A DNA stretch of 34,501 bases from assembly GCA_018712645.1 (NCBI GenBank), contig DVGO01000062.1, positions 68,195-102,695 on the forward strand, written 5' to 3'. Position 1 is the first letter of the stretch, and every line of letters starts with the position of its first letter. Positions 1 to 7,364 of this stretch are shown here, piece after piece. A model generated the notes under the pieces. That model worked only from the letters and a program-made list of their open reading frames with translations. It had not been told where the DNA came from and did no database searches. Both the position numbers and the translations under genes were made by a program. Origin of the DNA: Candidatus Faecousia faecavium. Lineage in GTDB: Bacteria; Bacillota; Clostridia; Oscillospirales; Oscillospiraceae.

Positions 1-172
1 TCCGTCCATCATGCAGGGAGCCGACGGCCGGATGCATCTGGCCTATGCTGCCTTCACCCGGAAGGCTGTGAAGTATGTCAGCTTCACCGAAGCCGACGTT
101 ATGGGCGCCAAGCGGGAGCGCTACGGCGTGTACAACCCCACCTCCGGCGAGGGTGCCCGGGACGCCAAATAA
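1..172 (+). CDS. Sialidase-fold (BNR-like) protein, C-terminal fragment
   Basis: The window opens inside a gene; the reading frame starts at base 2 and gives 56 residues before TAA at 170-172. The fragment contains DGRMHLAYAAFTRKAVKYV followed by SFTEADV. This Asp-Gly-x-hydrophobic-His...Tyr...Lys-Tyr-Val pattern is the last beta-propeller blade of predicted neuraminidase/BNR-repeat-like proteins (COG4692 type). These are six-bladed propellers, and many family members act on substrates other than sialic acid. Only the tail is present, so no catalytic residue can be checked. It ends 38 bp before the alcohol dehydrogenase on the same strand, so it probably belongs to the same acid-sugar operon and may release or process its substrate. 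Family assignment is fair; function is open. Confidence 0.6.
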   Translation, partial: PSIMQGADGRMHLAYAAFTRKAVKYVSFTEADVMGAKRERYGVYNPTSGEGARDAK

Positions 173-210
173 TTTTTGAACATTCTAATTTTGGATAGGA
201 GTGGTTCTGT

Positions 211-1377
211 ATGCTAACAACCTACAATCTGAAAATGCCCCATGCTGTCTACGGCGGCGAGAACGCTATGGACAACATTGCCGCCATCATCAAGACCCTG
301 AATGCCAAGAAGGTGGCCATGTTCACCGACAAGGGTCTGCGCAGCCTGGGTCTGTTCACTCTGGCAGAAGACGTGGTCAAGACCACCGGCGTTTCCTACT
401 ATGTGCTGGACGATCTGCCCCCGGAGCCTTCCTACATGGCCGTGCAGAAGATTGTGGACCAGTTCAAGGAAAGCGGTGCCGACCTGATTGTGGCCTGCGG
501 CGGCGGCAGTGTGATGGATGCTGCAAAGCTCGCCAGCGTCCTGGTCACCGACGAGTACGGCGTCAAGGAACTGCTGGATAACCCCGGCATGGCAAAAAAG
601 TGCGTGCCCATCGTGCTGATTCCCACCACCGCCGGCACCGGCGCTGAGGTGACTCCCAACGCCATCGTAGGCGTGCCGGAGAAGGAACTGAAGATCGGCA
701 TTGTCAACGAGAACATGATTGCCGACTACGTGATTCTGGATGCCCGGCTGATCAAGAACCTGCCCCGGAAGATTGCTGCCGCCACCGGCGTGGACGCTCT
801 GGCCCACTGCATCGAGTGCTTTACCTCCAACAAGGCCAATCCTTTCAGCGATATGTACGCTCTGGAAGGCTGCGACCTGATTCTGAACAACATTGAGCGC
901 GCCTGCGACGATCCCGAAGCCATGGAAGAGAAGAACCGGATGCAGATGGCTGCCTACTACGGTGGTCTGGCCATCACCGCTTCCGGCACCACTGCTGTTC
1001 ACGCACTGAGCTATCCTCTGGGCGGCAAGTACCACATTGCCCATGGCGTTTCCAATGCCATTTTGCTGGCTCCTGTGATGCGCTTCAACGCCCAGGACCC
1101 CGCCTTCCGGGAGCGTCTGGCTCTGGCCTATGACCGCTGCTGCCACGAGAAGGTCAAGTGCGAAACCGTCGACGAAAAGAGCGCCTGGATGATTGCCAAG
1201 ATGGAAGGCATCGTCAAGCACCTGGAAATCCCCACCAGCCTGAAGGAGTTTGGCGTTCCCGCCAGCGACCTGGAGGGCCTGGTTGCAGCCGGTATGCAGG
1301 TGCAGCGTCTGCTGGTGAACAACATGCGTCATGTCACCGCTGAGGACGCAAGAAAGCTGTATCTGGAAATTATGTAA
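211..1377 (+). CDS. Iron-containing (group III) alcohol dehydrogenase
   Basis: A 388-residue protein of full family length. The N-terminal Rossmann-like half carries the NAD(P)-binding motif GGGSVMDAAK (residues 97-106) and PTTAGTGAE (138-146). The C-terminal helical half carries the metal ligands D195, H199, H264 and H278, in the spacing seen in FucO-like enzymes. The family catalyses reversible NAD(P)-linked oxidation of an alcohol or hydroxy acid to an aldehyde or keto compound in the cytoplasm. The start at 211 follows a GGATAGGAG ribosome site. The aldolase gene begins 14 bp after the stop with its own AGGAGG, so the two are co-transcribed. Context suggests a sugar-acid or hydroxy-acid intermediate as substrate, but this cannot be read from the sequence. 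A GldA-like or butanol-type role is less likely here. Confidence 0.93.
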   Translation: MLTTYNLKMPHAVYGGENAMDNIAAIIKTLNAKKVAMFTDKGLRSLGLFTLAEDVVKTTGVSYYVLDDLPPEPSYMAVQKIVDQFKESGADLIVACGGGSVMDAAKLASVLVTDEYGVKELLDNPGMAKKCVPIVLIPTTAGTGAEVTPNAIVGVPEKELKIGIVNENMIADYVILDARLIKNLPRKIAAATGVDALAHCIECFTSNKANPFSDMYALEGCDLILNNIERACDDPEAMEEKNRMQMAAYYGGLAITASGTTAVHALSYPLGGKYHIAHGVSNAILLAPVMRFNAQDPAFRERLALAYDRCCHEKVKCETVDEKSAWMIAKMEGIVKHLEIPTSLKEFGVPASDLEGLVAAGMQVQRLLVNNMRHVTAEDARKLYLEIM

Positions 1378-1391
1378 GGAGGTATTCCATT

Positions 1392-2294
1392 ATGAAATCC
1401 GTGGAAATCAAAGGCATCATCCCCCCCATTGTCACCCCCATGAACGCCGATGAGAGCGTCAACATTGCCGAGCTGCGCAACCAGGTAGAGCGTCAGATTG
1501 CAGGCGGTGTCCATGGCATTTTCCCCTTCGGCACCAACGGTGAAGGCTACATCCTGAGCATGAAGGAAAAGGAAGAGATTCTGGAAGCCGTTATCGATCA
1601 GGTCAAGGGCCGCATCCCCGTCTACGCCGGCACCGGCTGCATCTCCACCCAGGATACCGTGTACATGAGCAAGCGGGCTGAGGAGCTGGGCGCCGACGTG
1701 CTGTCCATCATCACCCCCAGCTTCGCCGTGGCCAGCCAGAAGGAACTGTATGACCACTATGTGGAAGTTGCCAAGCATGTAAACATCCCCATCGTGCTGT
1801 ACAACATCCCGCCCCGTACTGGCAACAAGCTGCTGCCCGAAACCGTGGCAAAGCTTGCCAAGGACGTAGACGTCATCATGGGCGCCAAGGATTCCTCCGG
1901 CGACCGGGACAACCTGAAGGCCTACATCGACCTGACCAAGGAACTGGACAAGGACTTCTCCGTGCTGGCAGGCAACGACGGCAACATCTTCTTCTGCCTG
2001 CAGAACGGCGGCAAGGGCGGCATCGCCGGCCGTGCCAACCTGTGGCCCGAAACCGTGGCTTCCATCTACAACTACTTCGTAGCCGGCGACCTGGAGAAGG
2101 CCGAGGCTGCTCAGGCTGAGATTGCCAAGATTCAGCCCGTCTTCAAGTTCGGCAACCCCAACACCATCATCAAGAAGGCCGTCAACCTGCTGGGCTACCC
2201 CGTAGGCGACTGCCGCCGTCCCTTCAACTACCTGTGCGACGAAGGTGTGGAAGCCCTGAAGGCTGTCCTGAAAGACACCGAAAACCTGCACTAA
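1392..2294 (+). CDS. Dihydrodipicolinate synthase/N-acetylneuraminate lyase family aldolase
   Basis: A 300-residue TIM-barrel class I aldolase. Visible family marks are the substrate carboxylate loop GTNGEG (47-52), the catalytic tyrosine in YNIPPRTG (Y137, with R142) and the Schiff-base lysine in GAKDSSG (K166). The enzyme should form an imine between Lys and a 2-keto acid and make or break a C-C bond. The loop reads G-T-N-G-E, where biosynthetic DapA usually has G-T-T-G-E, and the gene sits among catabolic genes with no lysine genes nearby. A catabolic 2-keto-3-deoxy sugar-acid aldolase, or a lyase for a sialic-like acid, is therefore more likely than DapA. The start follows AAGGAGGT at 1376-1383. 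PdxA follows 35 bp downstream. Confidence 0.9.
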   Translation: MKSVEIKGIIPPIVTPMNADESVNIAELRNQVERQIAGGVHGIFPFGTNGEGYILSMKEKEEILEAVIDQVKGRIPVYAGTGCISTQDTVYMSKRAEELGADVLSIITPSFAVASQKELYDHYVEVAKHVNIPIVLYNIPPRTGNKLLPETVAKLAKDVDVIMGAKDSSGDRDNLKAYIDLTKELDKDFSVLAGNDGNIFFCLQNGGKGGIAGRANLWPETVASIYNYFVAGDLEKAEAAQAEIAKIQPVFKFGNPNTIIKKAVNLLGYPVGDCRRPFNYLCDEGVEALKAVLKDTENLH

Positions 2295-2329
2295 GCAATA
2301 TCAAATCCACCCAATAAGGAGATAAAAAT

Positions 2330-3412
2330 ATGTTCAAACCCATTCTGGGCATTTCCATGGGTGACCCCTTTGGCAACGGCCCTGAAATTACCGTCCGTGC
2401 TCTTTCTGATGCTGCCGTCTACGAGCGCTGCAAGCCTCTGGTTGTGGGCGACGAAACCGCCATGCGCTATGCGCTGAAGGTTGCCGAGAAGGTCAGCGGC
2501 ATCAAGCTGAACCTGAACGTGGTTTCCTCTCCCGCTGAAGGCAAGTACACCTACGGCACCATCGATCTGATGGATCTGAAGCTGGTTCCCGCCGACTCCA
2601 TCCCCGACACCTCCGACCTGGCCGAGCCCAAGCCCTTCGGCGTTGGCGCCTGCGCCATCGGCGGCGAAGCCTCCTTCCAGTACGTCAAGAAGGTCATCGA
2701 GCTGGCCATGGCCGGCGAGATTGACGCCACCGTCACCAACGCTCTGAGCAAGGAAGCCATCAACATGGCTGGCCATCACTACTCCGGCCACACCGAAATC
2801 TACGCTCACTACACCGGCACCGATAAGTACACCATGATGCTGGCCCATGACAATCTGCGGGTTGTCCACGTCTCCACCCACGTTTCCCTGCGGGAAGCCT
2901 GCGACCGGGTGAAGAAGGCTCGTGTGCTGGAGTGCATCCGCATCGCCAACGAAGGCTGCAAGGCCCTGGGCATCAAGGAGCCCAAGATCGGCGTTGCCGG
3001 TCTGAACCCCCACTGCGGCGAAAACGGCATGTTCGGCCGGGAAGAGATTGAGGAAATCCAGCCCGCCATCGACGAAGCCATGGCAGAAGGCATCTGCATC
3101 CCCGAGAAGAAGCCCACTCCTCCCGACACCGTGTTCTCCAAGGCACTGGGCGGCTGGTACGATATCGTGGTGGTGATGTACCACGACCAGGGCCACATCC
3201 CCCTGAAGGTCAAGGGCTTTGTCTACAACCGGGAAGAGAAGCACTGGGAGGCTGTTGCCGGCGTGAACGTCACTTTGGGCCTGCCCATCATCCGGGCTTC
3301 CGTAGACCACGGCACCGGTTTCGGCCATGCCGGTTCCGGCCACGCCAATGAGCTGAGCCTGGTCAACGCCATGGACTACGCCATTGTCATGGCCAACGCC
3401 AAGAAGCAGTAA
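2330..3412 (+). CDS. PdxA-family 4-phospho-hydroxyacid dehydrogenase (PdxA2-like)
   Basis: A 360-residue protein of the PdxA family, which oxidises and decarboxylates a 4-phosphorylated hydroxy acid with NAD and a divalent metal. Visible motifs: GDPFGNGPE near the start (11-19), GHTE (153-156, with H154), THVSLR (H184), LNPHCGENGMFG, and MYHDQGHIPLK (H285). The three histidines match the metal ligands of PdxA. GHIPLK replaces the usual GLAPLK of pyridoxine-pathway PdxA. No other vitamin B6 gene is nearby. From known biology, PdxA2 enzymes act on D-threonate- or D-erythronate-4-phosphate after a DUF1537 kinase and yield DHAP; such a kinase would have to lie upstream, outside the window. The catabolic reading is inference from context and this motif. 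Confidence 0.9.
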   Translation: MFKPILGISMGDPFGNGPEITVRALSDAAVYERCKPLVVGDETAMRYALKVAEKVSGIKLNLNVVSSPAEGKYTYGTIDLMDLKLVPADSIPDTSDLAEPKPFGVGACAIGGEASFQYVKKVIELAMAGEIDATVTNALSKEAINMAGHHYSGHTEIYAHYTGTDKYTMMLAHDNLRVVHVSTHVSLREACDRVKKARVLECIRIANEGCKALGIKEPKIGVAGLNPHCGENGMFGREEIEEIQPAIDEAMAEGICIPEKKPTPPDTVFSKALGGWYDIVVVMYHDQGHIPLKVKGFVYNREEKHWEAVAGVNVTLGLPIIRASVDHGTGFGHAGSGHANELSLVNAMDYAIVMANAKKQ

Positions 3413-3473
3413 ATCGGGATTCGGTCATGGGGAAAATCCCCCATGACCCCCACAAATGAGGAGGAAATGCATT

Positions 3474-3827
3474 ATGACCAACAAGTTTGCACTGGAACAT
3501 GTGGGCATCAACTGCGCCAACCCGGAAGCGGCTTCGGATCTTGCCCAGCTGCTGAGCCTGCTGTTCAACCTGACTCCCCGTCACGGCCAGAAGTCGGAAT
3601 TCGGCGGCGACTACTTTGAGTGCATGAAGACCCCCTTCCTGGGCACCAACGGTCACATCGCCATGCGTACCGACGATCTGGACGCCGCCGTTGCCGAGCT
3701 GAAGGAAAAGGGATACTCCTTCCGCATGGACACCGCTGCCTACACCGATGACGGCAAGCTCAAGAACATCTACCTGGACGGTGAGTTCGGCGGCTTTGCC
3801 ATCCACATTCTGAACAAGCCTGTCTGA
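3474..3827 (+). CDS. Stand-alone VOC-family protein resembling the tail domain of KDPG/KHG aldolases
   Basis: The start is taken at 3474 because AGGAGG at 3459-3464 is well spaced for it, while an in-frame ATG at 3456 would leave that site inside the gene. The 117-residue product has the paired beta-alpha-beta-beta-beta layout of the vicinal oxygen chelate superfamily: LEHVGINC at the start (H9), FLGTNGHIAMRT in the middle (H61), and IYLDGEFGGFAIHI at the end (E104, H111). H9, H61 and E104 are plausible metal ligands. From memory, the closest pattern is the extra C-terminal VOC domain fused to some Firmicutes 2-keto-3-deoxy-6-phosphogluconate aldolases. A stand-alone copy beside a keto-acid aldolase suggests an epimerase/isomerase or accessory role for a keto-deoxy sugar acid. 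The activity is unknown. Confidence 0.8.
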   Translation: MTNKFALEHVGINCANPEAASDLAQLLSLLFNLTPRHGQKSEFGGDYFECMKTPFLGTNGHIAMRTDDLDAAVAELKEKGYSFRMDTAAYTDDGKLKNIYLDGEFGGFAIHILNKPV

Positions 3828-3857
3828 TTCTACGGAACACCTGCGGCAAAATCGATG

Positions 3858-3925
3858 CTTCTCCGGGATTCCCCCGGAAGCCATCGCCGCCTGATTGGTT
3901 GTTTTTAAGCAGGGGAAGCTTAAAA
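3858..3925 (+). other. Two intercistronic hairpins before the permease gene
   Basis: The 138-bp gap between the VOC gene and the permease has two inverted repeats. One pairs CTT..CCGGG (3858-3867) with CCCGG AAG (3873-3880), with a 2-nt bulge. The second is a perfect 8-bp stem, TTTTAAGC (3903-3910) and GCTTAAAA (3918-3925), with a 7-nt loop. Neither has a terminator T-run. They may be mRNA processing or stabilising elements that set permease output relative to the enzymes. Confidence 0.4.
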
Positions 3926-3965
3926 CCATATAAAATTCCCACATTACAGAGAGGAGAACTACATA

Positions 3966-5243
3966 ATGACAATCCCCATGATTATCGCTCTGGCCGTCAC
4001 GGCTTTCATGGTCTACCTGATCATGACTGAAAAGGTCCCCTTCGGTGCGCCCCCCATCATTGCCTGTGCGCTGATGGTTCTGTTCGGTGTTACCGACATC
4101 CAGACCGCATTCCGCGGTTTCTCCAACCCCAGCATTCTGATGCTGGCCTCCTTCATGGTGATCATCGCCGGTCTGCAGAAAACCAGCTTCATCGCTGCGT
4201 TCAAGTCTGCCGTTTTGAAGATGGCCAATAAGGGCGGTTTTAAGGCCTATGTGCTGATGCTGCTGGTGGTCATGCTGGGCACCAGCCTGTTCGGCACCGG
4301 CTCCACCGCTTACTATGTTATGACCCTGGGCCTGCTGTCCACCATCCCCTCTTCCAAGAACCTGCCCGGCTCCAAGTTCCTGATGCCCGCCGGCTTTGCC
4401 TGCAACCATCCCCTGATCCCTGTGAACACTGCGCTGCAGTTTGGCTATGTTCTGGCTGTTCTGGAAGCCGGCGGCGCTGCTATGAACGTCTCCCTGCCCA
4501 GATTCGCCATTGCCAACTTCATCCTGTCCGCCGGTTTCTTTGCCTGGTGTCTGATTGCTTACAAGTTCCTGCCCAGCCATGACATTGCTTCCGCCACCGA
4601 CGAGGCCAAGGCTGCTGCCGAAGGCGGCCAGCTGCCCAAGTGGAAAGAAGTTGTGGTCTACATCTGCTTCGCTGTAGGCATCCTGGGCATGATCCTGTAC
4701 AGCTTCATCGGCGATCCCGGCTACGCTCTGTGCGCTGTTTCCGCTTCTGTGCTGCTGTTTGTCGGCGTTCTGGACTTCAAGGAAGTTCGTGACAGCATGG
4801 GCGCTCCCATCATCCTGATGTCCGCCGGTGTTATCGGTGTTGCCGAGGCTCTGGGCGTGACCGGCCTGACCAACCTGGTTGGCGAGACCGTTGCCGGTAT
4901 GCTGGGCGGCAGCGTCAACCCCTTCATCCTGATCTTCGTATTCTGCGTCCTGACTTCCGTGCTGGCTACCATGACCGGTTCCACCATCGGCACTGTTCTG
5001 GTGTTCGCTCCCATGGCAGTTGCTACCTGCGTCAACCTGGGCCTGAACCCCACCGCCGCCGCTGCTGCTATCGTGGTCTCCGGCTGGAACGGTCACTTCC
5101 TGCCCATCGACGGCCTGCCCGCAATGTGCATGGGCATCGGCAACTACTCCCTGAAGGAGTTCTGGAAGTTCACCATCCCCCAGTACTTCATCCGTCTGCT
5201 GGCTCTGACCGCTGGCTGCATGCTGATGTTCCCCGTCGCCTGA
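3966..5243 (+). CDS. SLC13/ArsB-NhaD superfamily permease, likely organic or sugar acid uptake
   Basis: A 425-residue, very hydrophobic protein with about 11-12 predicted membrane segments in two repeats. It starts with two segments around MTIPMIIALAVTAFMVYLI and IIACALMVLFGV, then SILMLASFMVIIAGL. A polar hairpin-like stretch ATMTGSTIGTVLVFAPMA lies in the second half, followed by VSGWNGHFLPIDGLPAM. This is the ion-transporter/divalent-anion:Na symporter layout, although the classic SNT motif is not present and TGST stands in its place. The start follows AGAGAGGAGAAC. As the last gene of the acid-sugar operon it is the best candidate for importing the operon's carboxylate substrate. The exact subfamily and substrate cannot be told from sequence; a GntP- or citrate-like carrier would look similar. 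Confidence 0.8.
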   Translation: MTIPMIIALAVTAFMVYLIMTEKVPFGAPPIIACALMVLFGVTDIQTAFRGFSNPSILMLASFMVIIAGLQKTSFIAAFKSAVLKMANKGGFKAYVLMLLVVMLGTSLFGTGSTAYYVMTLGLLSTIPSSKNLPGSKFLMPAGFACNHPLIPVNTALQFGYVLAVLEAGGAAMNVSLPRFAIANFILSAGFFAWCLIAYKFLPSHDIASATDEAKAAAEGGQLPKWKEVVVYICFAVGILGMILYSFIGDPGYALCAVSASVLLFVGVLDFKEVRDSMGAPIILMSAGVIGVAEALGVTGLTNLVGETVAGMLGGSVNPFILIFVFCVLTSVLATMTGSTIGTVLVFAPMAVATCVNLGLNPTAAAAAIVVSGWNGHFLPIDGLPAMCMGIGNYSLKEFWKFTIPQYFIRLLALTAGCMLMFPVA

Positions 5244-5271
5244 TCGGCGCTTTTCAAACGTACCATAGCAG

Positions 5272-5349
5272 AACCCCCGGTGCCGTAACCGGGGGTTCAC
5301 CCTATATAACGCTATCGCCCCCGGTGTGGTTTTTTGCCGCACCGGGGGC
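5272..5349. terminator. Tandem GC-rich hairpins between convergent transcription units
   Basis: Two 10-bp perfect inverted repeats stand in tandem. AACCCCCGGT (5272-5281) pairs with ACCGGGGGTT (5288-5297). GCCCCCGGTG (5317-5326) pairs with CACCGGGGGC (5340-5349) around a loop holding six T. All four arms share CCCCCGGT or its complement, so arm two could also pair with arm three. A T-rich stretch follows on the plus strand. This is the probable end of the acid-sugar operon and possibly of the convergent regulator. Confidence 0.7.
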
Positions 5350-5356
5350 TGTTTGC

Positions 5357-7141
5357 TTATTCTTCTTTTTTGCCCAGATACCGCCACAGAGTGGTGCGGC
5401 TGATGCCCAGCTGCCGGGCAGCGGCCGTCTGGTTTCCGCCGTGGTCTGCCACCGCCTGGCGGATTACCTGCCGGGTGATCTCTTCCAGGGTTCCTTCGGC
5501 CCCAATTCTGGTAGCTTCCGGCGCCACGCTGTGGGCCAGCCCCGATTCTTTTGCCAGCACCTCCGCCACCAGGGACGAGCGGATGTATACGGAATCGCAC
5601 AGGGTTGCCAGTTCATACAGCACCTGCTTGAACTGGGTATAGTTGTTGGGCCACTTGTACCGGCGCAGCTGGTCAATGGCGTTGGGATCAAAGCCGGAAA
5701 TCTGTTTGCCCAGTTCCTGGTTCAGGTTGTTCAGATACAGGCTCGCCAGGGAGGGAATCTCATCCGAGCGCATTCGCAGGGCAGGCAGCCGCAGGCTCAG
5801 GCATCCCAGATCCAGGGCAAACTGCCGCACGGGTTCTGCCAGCGCCCCGCCTTCCCGGCAGGTGCAGGAGAAGATCAGCTTCTGCCGCTTCGCCAGCCCC
5901 GTTTCCTGAATCATGGCCTGAAGCTGGGCCAGCCGGATTTCCGGAAGGGTTTCCAGGTATTGGAAATACAAGGTGTTGTGATTGTCATTAAAGGGAGAAT
6001 TGGGATTATTCAGCAGGAAATCCCAGCTTTTCTCCGTGAGAATCTTGCAGTTAAACACCACAAAGGGCATGTTGGTGTGGGTACTTCGCAGATACAGCGC
6101 CCGGGCAATCTGCTCCTTGCCTGTTCCTTCCTCTCCCACAATCAGCACGCTTTGCCGGGACAGGGCCAGAGATGACACCGTGGCATCCAGCTCTCCCATG
6201 GCACCGGACAGGCTGTAAAAGCTGTTCATAAACAGATGCTCGCACTCCGCCTGTCCGTAACTGCGCAGTCCCAGCTTGCTGCCCCGCAGGGGAATCTGCC
6301 CCGGCCGGCAGGAGAAGGCTATGCAGCTGGTATCCAGAATCTGCATCTGCTTGGCGGTGATGCCATATAAGGTGTTGTAACTTTTGTGGTAGAAAGACAG
6401 GGTTTTCCCCGGCTGCACCTCTTTGATATGAGAGCGCAGCGCCGCCAGCAGTTCCCCGGATGGCTCCGAGGGGCTGAAGTACCGGACCGCCCCCTGCCGG
6501 TCCAGCACCACAATGGACACATCGCCACGGTTCATACTGCGAAGAATCCGGTTTTCCTGCCGCAGACGGCGGAAGGCTTTGCTGAAAGAAACCGCCTGAT
6601 CCAATGCAGTCCGCAATCCTTCTGCACCGGAGGTAATCAGGTAGGCATCCATTCCCATCTGGCGGGCCACGGTGTGGGTAACCATGTCGCTGACCACCAT
6701 CCGATAGCCTTCACTGTGCAGCCGGTTCAATGTCCGCACCACCTCATCATTGCTGTGGATGGTATGAATGTCCACCTCATAGCGCAGCAAGTCACACAGA
6801 ATGTGGGCCGGCTCTGTGATGCTGGGAAATCCCACAATGGCGTACCGGCCGCCATAATTCTCCGCCAGTTTCATCGAGCGCAGCACGTCATAAACCGACA
6901 GTTTGATGTCCACCACTGGAATGGTGCTGACCTGGCGAATCCGCTCCGCCGTGCCGCCCCGGGAAATGATGCAGTCATAGGCATCCTGAGGGGTCTTCTG
7001 GACAATGGCCACGCCTTCGTCCAGGTCACCGATGGCCACATCCAGCCGCACATTGGGATACTCCTCCGCCGCCCGTTCCATTACGGTTTTCATTCCCTCA
7101 TAAGGTGCAATTCCCAGAATGTGAATCCGGCTTTCTTCCAT
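5357..7141 (-). CDS. PrpR-N-domain transcriptional regulator with degenerate AAA+ domain
   Basis: The start is taken at 7141: GGAGGG sits 7 bp upstream of this ATG, while the ATG 15 bp earlier has no site. The 594-residue protein has a PrpR_N sensor domain (about 5-165), a coil and PAS-like region (about 185-300), an AAA+ domain (about 315-525) and a Fis-type helix-turn-helix near the end (GNQTAAARQLGISRTTLWRY). Walker A is present (GEEGTGKE, 336-343). The GAFTGA loop that touches sigma-54 is absent, and the Walker B region reads TLYFQYLETLP instead of the usual LFLDEIGELP. It is therefore unlikely to activate sigma-54 polymerase in the normal way. Convergent to the acid-sugar operon, it probably senses an intermediate of that pathway. 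Confidence 0.87.
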   Translation of the reverse strand: MEESRIHILGIAPYEGMKTVMERAAEEYPNVRLDVAIGDLDEGVAIVQKTPQDAYDCIISRGGTAERIRQVSTIPVVDIKLSVYDVLRSMKLAENYGGRYAIVGFPSITEPAHILCDLLRYEVDIHTIHSNDEVVRTLNRLHSEGYRMVVSDMVTHTVARQMGMDAYLITSGAEGLRTALDQAVSFSKAFRRLRQENRILRSMNRGDVSIVVLDRQGAVRYFSPSEPSGELLAALRSHIKEVQPGKTLSFYHKSYNTLYGITAKQMQILDTSCIAFSCRPGQIPLRGSKLGLRSYGQAECEHLFMNSFYSLSGAMGELDATVSSLALSRQSVLIVGEEGTGKEQIARALYLRSTHTNMPFVVFNCKILTEKSWDFLLNNPNSPFNDNHNTLYFQYLETLPEIRLAQLQAMIQETGLAKRQKLIFSCTCREGGALAEPVRQFALDLGCLSLRLPALRMRSDEIPSLASLYLNNLNQELGKQISGFDPNAIDQLRRYKWPNNYTQFKQVLYELATLCDSVYIRSSLVAEVLAKESGLAHSVAPEATRIGAEGTLEEITRQVIRQAVADHGGNQTAAARQLGISRTTLWRYLGKKEE

Positions 7142-7210
7142 AAGCTGTCCCTCCATTGCCCAACCGCTTCTGTTGCAGAATAAAACAGCGGGCAGCGCTT
7201 TTCTTTTTGT

Positions 7211-7219
7211 ATCATAGCA
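7211..7219 (-). promoter_or_regulatory. Candidate extended -10 promoter of the PrpR-like gene
   Basis: On the minus strand the sequence TGCTATGAT (7219 down to 7211) forms an extended -10 about 70 bp upstream of the regulator start. A weak TTTCTT lies 17 bp further upstream. Supported by motif only. Confidence 0.4.
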
Positions 7220-7298
7220 TATCCTGTTAAAAAAAGAAACCGCTTCTCAAGCAAACCCCAGGCAATTTTACCGGCCAGTTCTCCTTCCGGGATTCGCC

Positions 7299-7327
7299 TT
7301 GACAGAGGGGATATTCTGTGCTAATTT
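7299..7327 (+). promoter_or_regulatory. Sigma-70-type promoter of the marR-ABC-cat operon
   Basis: TTGACA (7299-7304), a 17-bp spacer and TAATTT (7322-7327) form a near-consensus vegetative promoter. Transcription should begin near 7333, about 30 bp before the marR start. Confidence 0.8.
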
Positions 7328-7328
7328 A

Positions 7329-7342
7329 GTTTCAGATGCAAC
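7329..7342 (+). promoter_or_regulatory. Probable MarR operator overlapping the transcription start
   Basis: GTTTCA-GA-TGCAAC is an imperfect inverted repeat (five of six positions match), extended by TTTA on the left and GAAA on the right. It lies directly after the -10 box and across the expected start site. That is the usual place for autorepression by the MarR protein encoded just downstream, and the shape resembles known MarR-family half-sites. Confidence 0.6.
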
Positions 7343-7364
7343 GAAATGAACAGGAGGCAGCGCC

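Noticed and set aside
1392..2294. Biosynthetic dapA for lysine
   Set aside because: Catabolic neighbours, altered GTNGE loop and no dapB or other lysine genes; kept as a family-level call only.
2330..3412. Vitamin B6 pathway pdxA
   Set aside because: No pdx neighbours and a GHIPLK motif instead of GLAPLK; context fits a PdxA2-like catabolic enzyme.
214..5600. Several long open frames on the minus strand opposite the acid-sugar genes (up to more than 700 codons)
   Set aside because: They mirror GC-rich coding on the plus strand, have low-complexity Gly/His/Gln/Val content, no ribosome sites and no recognisable domain; the plus-strand genes carry clear family motifs.
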